64,000 nucleotides of DNA from positions 1 to 64,000 of the forward strand of contig NZ_BMGS01000004.1 of the NCBI RefSeq assembly GCF_014640315.1. Reading direction: 5' to 3'. Every line of letters starts with the position of its first letter. Positions within the stretch are counted from its first letter, which is position 1. Shown here piece by piece: positions 41,300 through 49,057 of the stretch. Under the pieces are notes generated by a model. It saw nothing but the letters and a program-made list of their open reading frames with translations. It searched no databases and was not told the origin of the DNA. Source of the stretch: Hymenobacter glacieicola (GTDB taxonomy: Bacteria > Bacteroidota > Bacteroidia > Cytophagales > Hymenobacteraceae). The position numbers were made by a program, and so were the translations under genes.

Positions 41300-42519
41300 T
41301 GGACGGGGCGGCCTGGGCAGCTGCGCTGGCTCTGCTTGGCGTAAATGGCGTCTACCTCCGGCAGATGCTGCGGTTTCGGCAAGCCTGGCAGCACCAGCTA
41401 TCTGGCCCCGGAAAATCCGCGCAAGAGCTACAAGCGGCTGGAAAAGCGGCCGGCGCACTTGCAACTACTGCCCCGGTTGCTGAAGGCGCCGCCCCGCCCA
41501 CATTTTCCATCTTGGTAGCCGCCCGCAACGAAGCCGAAAACCTGCCCCTACTCCTGCAAGACCTTAGTAGGCAGTACCCCGTTGCGGGCGGCTTCGAACT
41601 GCTCGTCCTTGATGACCATTCTACGGATGCTACTGCCCGCGTGGTAGCGGAAGCGGCCGCCCGTCTGCCGTTTCCGGTGCGGGTGGTGCAGTTAGCTAAT
41701 CAGCCCGGCGCCCCTACCGGCAAAAAGGCCGCCGTGCAGGCCGGTATTCAGGTGGCCCGCGCCCCCTGGCTGCTCTTCACCGATGCCGACTGCCGCGTGC
41801 CTGCCGGGTGGGTCCGGGCTTATGCCGAGCTGGTGGCCCAGGATGCCGAAGCACGCTTTATCAGTGGGCCGGTGCTGCTCACGGGCCGGGGCTGGCTGGC
41901 TACTTTGCAGGGCTTGGAGTTGGCGGGGCTGGTAGGGGTAGGGGCAGCCTCCATTGGGGCGGGCCAGCCTACCATGTGCAATGGCGCCAACCTGGCCTAC
42001 CGCCGCACTGATTTCTTGGCCGTGGACGGGTTCCGGGGCAACGAGGCCGTGCCCAGCGGCGACGATGAGTTTCTGCTTCATAAGCTGCACGCGGCCTTTC
42101 CGGGTAGCATCCGGTTTCTGCGCCGGGAAAGTGCCGTGGTGCAGACGGCTGCCCAGCCTACCGTGCGCCTGTTGCTGCGCCAACGGGTGCGCTGGGCCAG
42201 CAAGTGGCGGCACTACCAGGCCGCCGCGCCTCGGCGCCTGGCCGTGCTGGTGCTGCTGAGCAACCTCACCTTCCCGGTAGGAGCGGGGCTGTGGCTGCTG
42301 GGGGCCGCGCCCGGCGCGGCCGTGCTCAGCGCCTGGGCCCTCAAGCTGCTCGCCGACGTGGTATTTCTGCGGCCGGTGCTGCGGTTTCTGGGGCGGCCCG
42401 GGTGGCTGTGGTGGGTGCCCGTGCTGCAGCTGGCCTATGGCCCGTATGCGCTGGCAACCGGCCTGCTGGGCCTGCGCGGCAGCTACGAGTGGAAGGGCCG
42501 GCAAACGACTGCGACGTAG
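41299..42519 (+). CDS. Membrane glycosyltransferase family 2
   Basis: 406 residues. A short N-terminal helix, then the GT-A domain: FSILVAARNEAENLPLLLQDL (nucleotide binding), LVLDDHSTDAT (D,D), LFTDADCRVPAGW (DxD-like), and the QxxRW-type motif QRVRWASKWRHY near the end of the catalytic domain. It finishes with three or so membrane helices (VLSAWALKLLADVVFL and others). It would add sugars from a nucleotide donor at the cytosolic face. Translationally coupled to the flippase-like gene. A stem-loop at 42528-42562 ends the unit. Confidence 0.88.
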   Translation: MDGAAWAAALALLGVNGVYLRQMLRFRQAWQHQLSGPGKSAQELQAAGKAAGALATTAPVAEGAAPPTFSILVAARNEAENLPLLLQDLSRQYPVAGGFELLVLDDHSTDATARVVAEAAARLPFPVRVVQLANQPGAPTGKKAAVQAGIQVARAPWLLFTDADCRVPAGWVRAYAELVAQDAEARFISGPVLLTGRGWLATLQGLELAGLVGVGAASIGAGQPTMCNGANLAYRRTDFLAVDGFRGNEAVPSGDDEFLLHKLHAAFPGSIRFLRRESAVVQTAAQPTVRLLLRQRVRWASKWRHYQAAAPRRLAVLVLLSNLTFPVGAGLWLLGAAPGAAVLSAWALKLLADVVFLRPVLRFLGRPGWLWWVPVLQLAYGPYALATGLLGLRGSYEWKGRQTTAT

Positions 42520-42527
42520 CGTAGCAG

Positions 42528-42562
42528 AACACGCTTTTCTAGCCGCTAAAAAGTGCGTTTTT
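42528..42562 (+). terminator. Terminator of the flippase/glycosyltransferase pair
   Basis: ACACGCTTTT and AAAAGTGCGT pair with one mismatch and one wobble across a TAGCCGCTA-type loop and are followed by TTTT. It begins nine bases after the stop. Confidence 0.6.
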
Positions 42563-42630
42563 GCTTGCATATACGGCATTTCGGCGCGTACTTATTCTGT
42601 CATTGTGTTTCATCATTCATCCCATTCCTT

Positions 42631-43149
42631 ATGAATAAGACGTGGTTAGAAGTTGTGATGCCGGCTAGTCTTGTGCTGATTTTCTGTACGATTATGGTCT
42701 TTGGGCTTTCCGTGAGCGGACTGCTGGAGCCGGAACCGGCGCCTGTGAAAGTCACGTTGGCTAGCAAGCCCGATGAGCCGGCCACCGGACCCGCCTCGCC
42801 GCATCAGTTGCCGGCAGGGGCTGATGCTGAGGCAGTTGCCGCTGGTGATGCCCTGTTCAAAGCCAACTGCGCCCAGTGCCACGCCATCAATGAGGTAGTA
42901 GTGGGGCCGGCCCTGGCGGGCCTCAGCAGGCGCCGGCCTATATCCTGGATTACAGCCTGGGTGAAAAATTCCAGCAAAATGGTAGCCCACGGCGACGAGT
43001 ATGCCGTGAAAATATTTAATCAGTACCAGAAGCAGCAGATGCCCAGCTTCCAGCTCTCGGATCAGGAAATTAAAGCCATTGTGGCCTATATTGAGTCCCG
43101 CAGCTACCAAGTAAGTGCCTCTGGTGCTACTGGGGTAGCAGCACTGTAA
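42631..43149 (+). CDS. Membrane-anchored c-type cytochrome
   Basis: 172 residues from ATG 42631. One N-terminal helix (MPASLVLIFCTIMVFGLSVSGLL) acts as an anchor; the periplasmic part has one heme site, CAQCH in ANCAQCHAINEVVVGPAL, and a distal Met in QQQMPSFQLSDQEIKAIVAYI. A Pro/Thr/Pro linker separates the two. This is the size and pattern of small electron carriers feeding cytochrome oxidases. It stands alone here, so the partner cannot be named. Confidence 0.9.
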   Translation: MNKTWLEVVMPASLVLIFCTIMVFGLSVSGLLEPEPAPVKVTLASKPDEPATGPASPHQLPAGADAEAVAAGDALFKANCAQCHAINEVVVGPALAGLSRRRPISWITAWVKNSSKMVAHGDEYAVKIFNQYQKQQMPSFQLSDQEIKAIVAYIESRSYQVSASGATGVAAL

Positions 43150-43197
43150 AGTACTTTCCTGCTCCCAAAGGGTAGTAGCTTAGATAACAAACGCTCT

Positions 43198-43283
43198 AAG
43201 CTGTCATTCCGACCGCCGGGAGGAAGTTGGGTTGGCTTCTCGTAAGTAACCCAACTTCCTCCCTACGGTCGGAATGACAGCTT
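43198..43283. repeat. Palindromic GTCATyC repeat, copy 3
   Basis: Arms AAGCTGTCATTCCGACCG... and ...CGGTCGGAATGACAGCTT match over about 36 bases with few differences, around a spacer of about 14 nt. It lies between the cytochrome gene and the permease operon. Confidence 0.85.
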
Positions 43284-43363
43284 AACAGAATTACCTCCCG
43301 GGGTTTTACCGGGTGCAAGGGGCGGCCCTGTACCGGTGCTACCTACCTAACCCTTCCGGAAGC

Positions 43364-43371
43364 TACCTTTG
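43364..43371 (+). promoter_or_regulatory. -7 box TACCTTTG
   Basis: TACCTTTG matches the Bacteroidota -7 consensus TAnnTTTG. It lies 26 bases before the GTG start of the small HTH-like gene, at the right distance for a short leader. No clear -33 TTTG is seen. Confidence 0.45.
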
Positions 43372-43397
43372 CCCTGCACACCCACCCGCCTTTCTCC

Positions 43398-43655
43398 GTG
43401 ACCGACGCCGAATTTGACATCCTGGACGAGCTCTACTTCGTTACGCCCTTCGCCGAGCTCAGCCGCAAAACTGGCCTGGCCCCCGCCGAGCTGGAGCGCC
43501 ACCTGCGCAGCTTGCTCGAGCAGGACCTGATCCGCAGCTTCTGGCCCGACCCCGACACGGAGCTGGCTTTCGAGGAAAGCTCCTTCGGGGCCATCGTGCG
43601 CGACTGTTATTTTCTGGCCTCCAAGCAAGGGCTGCTCCAACATAATACCCGCTAG
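43398..43655 (+). CDS. Small winged-helix-like protein
   Basis: 85 residues from GTG. The segment PFAELSRKTGLAPAELERHLRSLLEQDLIRSFWPD has the form of a winged helix (helix, helix, recognition helix, then wing). It may bind DNA or serve as a protein-interaction domain. The stop lies two bases before the GTG of the ABC permease, so they are tightly coupled. I do not know a named family. Confidence 0.6.
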   Translation: MTDAEFDILDELYFVTPFAELSRKTGLAPAELERHLRSLLEQDLIRSFWPDPDTELAFEESSFGAIVRDCYFLASKQGLLQHNTR

Positions 43656-43657
43656 CA

Positions 43658-44833
43658 GTGGCCGTAACTGCTCCCTCGTCTGAGCCGATTGCCCGGCCGC
43701 CGGGCTACTACGTACGCCAGCGTCTGCTGCGCAACACCCCGGCCATGCTGGGCCTGGGCTTTATTGTGCTGTGTACGCTGGTGGCCCTGCTGGGCTACTG
43801 GGTGCTGCCCGATAACTCGCCCAACGCCAACAATGGCCTCGTGCAGCTGCAAAAGGAGCCGCCGGGCTTCCAGGCCACCATTCTGCAACTTCCCCTGCCT
43901 GACTCCAACCGCACCAGCGCGGGCTCCAACCCCCTTCTGACGTGGTGGCAGGGCCGGGAGCCGCGCTTCCGGGAGGTGCCCATTGCCGGCTACCGCATCG
44001 TGGGCGACTCCCTGCTAACCACGCCCTACCAGAACCATTCGGCCCTGGCCGACCGGGCCCAGCGCTACTCCCTAGCCGCCGTGGCGGGCCACGCGGGGCC
44101 GGCTGCCCGCCTGCAGCGCGAGGTAGAGCAGGAGCGCATCGTGCGGCGCACGTACTGGTTGGGAACCGATAAGTCGGGCCGCGACGAGCTGAGCCGACTG
44201 CTGCTGGGCACGCGCGTGAGCCTGGGCATTGGCCTGGTGGCCGTGCTGATTTCCATGGCCCTGGGCATGCTCATTGGGGCCGTGGCTGGCTACGTGGGCG
44301 GCTGGGTCGATAGCCTGCTGCTGGGGCTGATGACGGTGGTGTGGAGCATTCCGGGCATTATGCTGGTTATTGCCATTTCCCTGGCCCTGGACAGCAAAGG
44401 CGTCTGGACCTCCTTCGTGGCCGTGGGCCTGACCATGTGGGTGGACGTAGCCCGCGTGGTGCGGGGCCAAATGCTGAGCTTGCGCGAGAAAACCTTTGTG
44501 GAAGCGGGCCGGGTGCTAGGCCTGCCCCAGAGCCGCCTGATCGGGCGCCACCTGCTTCCCAACATGACCGGCCCGCTGATTGTGCTGGCGACCAGTAACT
44601 TTGCGGCAGCTATTCTGCTGGAAGCCGGCCTGAGCTTTTTGGGCCTGGGTGTGCAGCCGCCGGCGCCTTCCTGGGGCCTGATGGTTAATGAAGGCTTTCA
44701 GCTGCTGGGTACCAGCGCCGGTTTCTGGCTGACGCTATTGCCCGGCTTGGTAATTAGCCTGCTGGTGCTGAGCTTTAACTTGCTGGGCAACGGCCTGCGC
44801 GACGCCTACGACCCCAAAACCCCTCTCGGATGA
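43658..44833 (+). CDS. DppC-type ABC transporter permease
   Basis: 391 residues from GTG, about 90 more than a usual DppC. A first helix (AMLGLGFIVLCTLVALLGYWV) is followed by a long periplasmic insertion (about 60-165) before the standard permease core: YWLGTDKSGRDELSRLLLGTR, VGLGIGLVAVLISMALGMLIGAVAGY, and the EAA loop GQMLSLREKTFVEAGRVLGLPQSRL. It carries oligopeptides, nickel or similar solutes with partner subunits. No DppB, ATPase or binding protein lies next to it, so it is an orphan permease here. Coupled to the small HTH-like gene. Confidence 0.9.
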   Translation: MAVTAPSSEPIARPPGYYVRQRLLRNTPAMLGLGFIVLCTLVALLGYWVLPDNSPNANNGLVQLQKEPPGFQATILQLPLPDSNRTSAGSNPLLTWWQGREPRFREVPIAGYRIVGDSLLTTPYQNHSALADRAQRYSLAAVAGHAGPAARLQREVEQERIVRRTYWLGTDKSGRDELSRLLLGTRVSLGIGLVAVLISMALGMLIGAVAGYVGGWVDSLLLGLMTVVWSIPGIMLVIAISLALDSKGVWTSFVAVGLTMWVDVARVVRGQMLSLREKTFVEAGRVLGLPQSRLIGRHLLPNMTGPLIVLATSNFAAAILLEAGLSFLGLGVQPPAPSWGLMVNEGFQLLGTSAGFWLTLLPGLVISLLVLSFNLLGNGLRDAYDPKTPLG

Positions 44834-44978
44834 ATGGTGAACGGGTGAAATGGTGAAGAGGTAAAATTGCCGCTCGGCTTGCGCCGGTTGCGCCACGTAC
44901 CTTCCCCCTGAGCCTCCAACGCACAGTTTCACCCGTCGCCATTCCCTTTTGCCATTCACAATTTCACCCGTTCACCAT
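44834..44978. repeat. 24-bp inverted repeat abutting the phosphatase start
   Basis: ATGGTGAACGGGTGAAATGG(TGAA) at 44834-44857 and its reverse complement with one mismatch at 44955-44978 flank about 97 nt. The right arm ends one base before ATG 44979, so in mRNA the start codon would sit at the base of a long hairpin. The repeats are built from GTGA/TTCAC units, which also occur at 46375-46430. Confidence 0.7.
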
Positions 44979-46211
44979 ATGCCGACTATTACTCCCGAAA
45001 AGCGTCTGTTCCTGAAGGAGCGTGAGTTGGGGGCCCTGCTGGAAATTACCCAGGCCATCAATTTGGACCCCACGGAAGCGGCCCTCTATAAAATTTTTCA
45101 GTTCACCTTGCTGGGCCAGCTCAACATCCGCCGGCTGGTGCTCTACGTGAAGGAGGAAGGGCAGTGGCAGTGCATGGTGTCCTTCGGGGCGGGGCTCTCC
45201 GACTTTCGGAAGCTGACGCTGCCCGCCATCATTCTGGAAAAGTGCACCTCTACGCCCTGCCCCCTGAGCAGCTTCGGCGACCTGGGCCCCGAGTGGCAAC
45301 ACCTGGAAACCGTTATTCCGGTGGTGCAGAACGGCGACGTGCTGGCCTACGTGTTCATTGGCAACGTGCACGAAGACTACGCCAATGAGGAAGCCACCAA
45401 GTTTCTGCAAACCCTGAGCAACATTCTCATTGGGGCCATTGAAAACCGGCGGCTGGCCCGGCAGCGGGTGGCCAACGCGGCCATGCGCAAGGAAATCGAA
45501 ATTGCCCAGGAGGTGCAAACCATGCTCTTCCCCCGTAAATTGCCCAACGATGCCCACGTGGCCGTGCACGCTTCCTACGTGCCCCACACCGCCGTGGGCG
45601 GCGACTACTACGACGTAGTGGACCTGGATGCCAACCGCTTCCTGTTCTGCGTCGCCGACGTGTCGGGCAAGGGCGTGGCGGCTTCCTTGCTGATGTCGAA
45701 CTTTCAGGCCGGCCTGCGCACCCTGCTGCGTCAGCAGGCCGATATCGGCACCGTGGCCCAGGAGCTGAATAACCTGATTTTCCGCAACGCCGGCGGCGAC
45801 AAGTTCATTACCGTCTTCTTCGGCCTCTACGACCGGAGCACCCGCGAACTGCAGTACGTGAATGCCGGCCACAACGACCCGCTCCTGATTTCCGACGGCG
45901 GCCCGATTCAGCTGCTCAAGGAAGGCACCATTATGCTGGGCGTGATGGACGAGCTGCCCATGCTGAAGGTAGGCCGGGTGCAGGTGCCCCCGCGCACCAT
46001 GCTGTTTTCCTACACCGATGGCCTAACGGAAGTGTTTGACGCTGAGCAGAATGAGTTCGGGGAGGAAGGCGTGCTGCGCGTGCTGCGTCATAACCGCTAC
46101 GCCCCCCTGGCCACGGTGCACCAAGAGCTCCTGCGCGAAATAGAGGCCTACAACCTCCACGGCACCCGCTTCGCCGACGACGTAACCATCCTGAGCTGCC
46201 GGTTTAAGTAA
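44979..46211 (+). CDS. GAF-like/SpoIIE-type Ser/Thr phosphatase
   Basis: 410 residues from ATG 44979. The N-terminal 160 residues look like a GAF-type sensor (LLEITQAINLD, LVLYVKEEGQWQC, VVQNGDVLAYVFIGNVHEDYA). The C-terminal PP2C/SpoIIE domain has the metal-site motifs GGDYYDVVDLD, VADVSGKGVAASLLMSNF, FSYTDGLTEVFD and FADDVTIL. Between them EIEIAQEVQTMLFPRKLP is the usual linker helix. Such proteins dephosphorylate anti-sigma antagonists in partner-switching systems; no antagonist or kinase lies next to it. Cytosolic. Confidence 0.9.
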   Translation: MPTITPEKRLFLKERELGALLEITQAINLDPTEAALYKIFQFTLLGQLNIRRLVLYVKEEGQWQCMVSFGAGLSDFRKLTLPAIILEKCTSTPCPLSSFGDLGPEWQHLETVIPVVQNGDVLAYVFIGNVHEDYANEEATKFLQTLSNILIGAIENRRLARQRVANAAMRKEIEIAQEVQTMLFPRKLPNDAHVAVHASYVPHTAVGGDYYDVVDLDANRFLFCVADVSGKGVAASLLMSNFQAGLRTLLRQQADIGTVAQELNNLIFRNAGGDKFITVFFGLYDRSTRELQYVNAGHNDPLLISDGGPIQLLKEGTIMLGVMDELPMLKVGRVQVPPRTMLFSYTDGLTEVFDAEQNEFGEEGVLRVLRHNRYAPLATVHQELLREIEAYNLHGTRFADDVTILSCRFK

Positions 46212-46262
46212 GGTAGTAAAGTGGTGAGTTGACCAAACTCCAAGTACGCACACCAACTGCCC

Positions 46263-46362
46263 GTCATCCTGAGCGCCGCGAAGGACCTTATCCCGTCAGC
46301 ACGATACTCGTTGTTACGACTCGTTCAGACGGGATAAGGTCCTTCGCGGCGCTCAGGATGAC
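46263..46362. repeat. Palindromic GTCATyC repeat, copy 4 (perfect 35-bp arms)
   Basis: GTCATCCTGAGCGCCGCGAA(GG...) at 46263-46297 is exactly complementary to 46328-46362. The loop is 30 nt and itself contains an ACTCGTTGTTACGACTCGT pattern. Its end sequences resemble those of the copies at 15.3, 18.9 and 43.2 kb. Confidence 0.9.
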
Positions 46363-46386
46363 AGACGAGTTTTACTCACTACCTCA

Positions 46387-47853
46387 CTAAATCACCGAAT
46401 CACTACTCATTACCTCACTTCGCGCCCACGTTCCTACCCGGATGAGCATGGCCAGGTTTAGAAAGAAGAAGGAGCCGATTTTGTCTACTTCTACTAACTC
46501 GTTGAGCAGCAAGTGGAAGATAATGATAACCAGGCTCGTGCCGCAGGCCAGCAGTACGTACCGGGGCTGGGTGCTGGGGCGCGTCAGGTGGTAGAGGTGT
46601 TCGAACGTGAGCAGGGCCGTGCCCAGCAGAATCAGCAGCAGCAGCAGGCCCGGAAAGCCTTGCTCGGCCAGTACCAGCAGGAAATAGTTGTGGGTGGTCG
46701 ATTTCTCGGGGTTCTCACTCACGTAGGTGCGGAAGCTGCGCACGGTATAGCGCTTGTACTCGGGGTAGAAGGTGCTGGGGCCGCTACCCACCAGAGGTTT
46801 AGCGGCCGTCATGCGGCCGGCCGCTACCCAGCGGTACACCCGCTCCATCCCCGATACGTCCTGGAGCTTGTAAGTGGCCTCCAGGTGCTTGCTGAAGTTC
46901 TCGCCGTTAAACACCGTTTTCTCGAACTCCGGGGCGTACAGCATGTAGTTGTTCTGATTTAGGAAGTAGCCCGCGCCTGCCACCAGGGCTACCACGGCCG
47001 CCACCAGCAGCAGCCGCGTCTGGCGCAGCCGCGCTACCCCGTAGAACACGCCCGCCACCGGCAAGGACAGTACCGAGGCCCGCGTGTAAGACGTAATCAG
47101 GCCAAAAAGCAGAATGCCCATGGCCACGCGCCAGCCGAGGCGGGCTGCGCCCTGGGTGCTGCGGGCCCCGTACAGCGTAAACGGCAGAAGCAACGCCAGC
47201 ACCGTAGCGTAGATGACGTGGTTGCGGTAGAGCAGCTGCACCGCCTCGTTGATGGACTCAAAGCTGAAGCCGTGCCCCGCGTGCCGAACGGCCACAATAA
47301 CCACCGTAAGGCAGGCCCCGAAAGTATAGATGCCCGCTACGCGCCACAAGGCCGCAGGCCGCGCCAGCAGCAGCAGCGTACCCAGCCCGAAGGGCACCAA
47401 GTACCAGGTTTTGGCCAGCAAATACTTCACGGACTTGGTCGTGTCGACGGAAAAAGCCGTGGACACCGCTGACCACAGCAGCATCAGCAGCAGGATAACC
47501 ACCAACGGATGCCGGAGTTCCCGGCCCGAAACGGCCTGGGGACGCATTAGGAACGTAGCCAGCACGCAGCCCGTGAGGACCAGCAGCAGGGGTTCCGAGG
47601 GAACGTCCAGGCTCAGGCCGCCGGGCAAGGGCATCTCCCGGGAAAAAGCCAGCGTCAGGAACAGCAGGTAGTAAAGCAGCCGCCACTCCGTCAGGAGCAG
47701 GAGCACGCCCAGCCCCGCCACCAGGGGCAGCAGGCCGAGCGGGGAGTGCAGTAGCACCGCCGCCGCGCCGCCGCCCAGCAGCACCCCAATGAAGCCCGCA
47801 AACACGCGTTGCTCCGGAGTGTGGGGAAACCACTGGGCTAACCGCGCCTTCAT
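46387..47853 (-). CDS. O-antigen ligase/polymerase family membrane protein
   Basis: 488 residues with about 11 membrane helices. A periplasmic loop in the second half (about 300-390) holds the family pattern VSGMERVYRWVAAGRMTAAKPLVGSGPSTFYPEYK and STTHNYFLLVLAEQGFPGL, with the conserved Arg and His of WaaL/Wzy-type enzymes. It would join surface polysaccharide repeat units or attach them to a lipid. The C-terminus (EVMSSDSVI) is encoded by the GTGA/TCAC-rich stretch at the gene end, so it may have been extended by repeat sequence. Coupled to the chain-length gene with a 4-bp ATGA overlap. Confidence 0.9.
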   Translation of the reverse strand: MKARLAQWFPHTPEQRVFAGFIGVLLGGGAAAVLLHSPLGLLPLVAGLGVLLLLTEWRLLYYLLFLTLAFSREMPLPGGLSLDVPSEPLLLVLTGCVLATFLMRPQAVSGRELRHPLVVILLLMLLWSAVSTAFSVDTTKSVKYLLAKTWYLVPFGLGTLLLLARPAALWRVAGIYTFGACLTVVIVAVRHAGHGFSFESINEAVQLLYRNHVIYATVLALLLPFTLYGARSTQGAARLGWRVAMGILLFGLITSYTRASVLSLPVAGVFYGVARLRQTRLLLVAAVVALVAGAGYFLNQNNYMLYAPEFEKTVFNGENFSKHLEATYKLQDVSGMERVYRWVAAGRMTAAKPLVGSGPSTFYPEYKRYTVRSFRTYVSENPEKSTTHNYFLLVLAEQGFPGLLLLLILLGTALLTFEHLYHLTRPSTQPRYVLLACGTSLVIIIFHLLLNELVEVDKIGSFFFLNLAMLIRVGTWARSEVMSSDSVI

Positions 47854-48932
47854 GCGCCCAGCGGTGCCGCAGGGCGGCGGTTAGAGCGCCGCCACAGCTC
47901 CAGCAGCGTAATAACCACCACGGACAGGGCCAGGGTCAGGAACACCGAGCCCACCACAATAAGCCAGCGCACGGGCTTGCTTTTCTTGGTAGCCGGGTAA
48001 GCTTTCTGCACCAGGTACAACGACGAGAGCTTGCCCTTCAGGGCTACGTCGGCGGTTTCGTACTCGCCGCGCGCCTTCACCAGGCGGTCCTGCAAATCCG
48101 TCATGCGGGTAGTAAACAGGTTCAGCGAATCGACGCCCTGGGTGTAATTTTCCAGGTTGATGACATTGCCCTGGTCGGCCTCGGTGAGGCCACGCAGGGC
48201 CCGGCGCAGGCCGGCCACTTTGCTGGCGCTGGCGCCGCTGCCCTCCGCAATGCGCAGGTCGGTTTCCACTTTAATGATTTCCCGGGCCAGGTAGCGCGAC
48301 TGTTGCTCGAGCCCATAAATGCCGTAGCGGCGGCGGGCCCGCAGTAACTGCTGGCGGGAGCGTTCAAACTCAGCATTCAGAAACTGGTAGCGCTGTTGGT
48401 AGAGGCCCAGCACGTTGCGGCGGTTTTCCAGCGTCAGCTGCTGGTTCACGGAGTCAATGACTTGCACCAGCGTATTGGCAATGCGCGCGGCCAGCAGCTT
48501 GTCCTTATCTTGAAACGTTAGCTCAATGGCGTCCCGCTCGTTATGCACAATGTCGAGGTTGGAGCTGAACTCGCGCAGGGCGGCATCGTCGGCGGCGTCG
48601 GTACCGGCCGGGCCCACCTGATAGTGCTCGTGCAGCTTATAGCGCTTGATGAGCAGCTCGCCCACCGGCTGCGACTGGCCAATGGTGATGATGCGGTCCA
48701 GGTCTTCGGTGCGGCCGCCCAGCTCCAGCTTGCTGCCTTCCGTGGCAATACGGTCGGGGTCAGTGGTTTGTGGGTTGGTAGGAAAGAATACGGCCGTCGA
48801 TTTATAGATGTTGGGAAGGGTCAGGGCAACCAGAACGCTTGTAATAAGGGCCAGCACCAGGGCCGTGCCCACCAGCTTTTTCCAACGGTTAATAATGGGC
48901 CACAAACCCAGCAGCGAATACGATTCTGACAT
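47850..48932 (-). CDS. Wzz-like polysaccharide chain-length/export protein
   Basis: 360 residues from ATG 48932. Two membrane helices (VGTALVLALITSVLVALTLPNIYKSTAVFFP near the start and VRWLIVVGSVFLTLALSVVVI near the end) flank a long periplasmic coiled-coil rich region, the layout of Wzz/polysaccharide co-polymerases. The start LLGLWPIINRWKK is typical of Bacteroidota members. No C-terminal tyrosine kinase is fused. It controls chain length together with the polymerase encoded next. Confidence 0.88.
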   Translation of the reverse strand: MSESYSLLGLWPIINRWKKLVGTALVLALITSVLVALTLPNIYKSTAVFFPTNPQTTDPDRIATEGSKLELGGRTEDLDRIITIGQSQPVGELLIKRYKLHEHYQVGPAGTDAADDAALREFSSNLDIVHNERDAIELTFQDKDKLLAARIANTLVQVIDSVNQQLTLENRRNVLGLYQQRYQFLNAEFERSRQQLLRARRRYGIYGLEQQSRYLAREIIKVETDLRIAEGSGASASKVAGLRRALRGLTEADQGNVINLENYTQGVDSLNLFTTRMTDLQDRLVKARGEYETADVALKGKLSSLYLVQKAYPATKKSKPVRWLIVVGSVFLTLALSVVVITLLELWRRSNRRPAAPLGA

Positions 48933-49057
48933 AATACAAACCAGCCCGCCCGCCCGGGAAGGGGAAAGGCCTAACGGCGGCGGCGAGCAAATATAGAGGA
49001 AAAATGGCCGCAGGATGCGCCTAGTGCCCGAAGCTGGCCGGCTCAATTTCCCTAGTT

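Noticed and set aside
42631..44833. One operon joining cytochrome c and the DppC-like permease
   Set aside because: A palindromic repeat, a 248-bp gap and a -7-like box separate the two.
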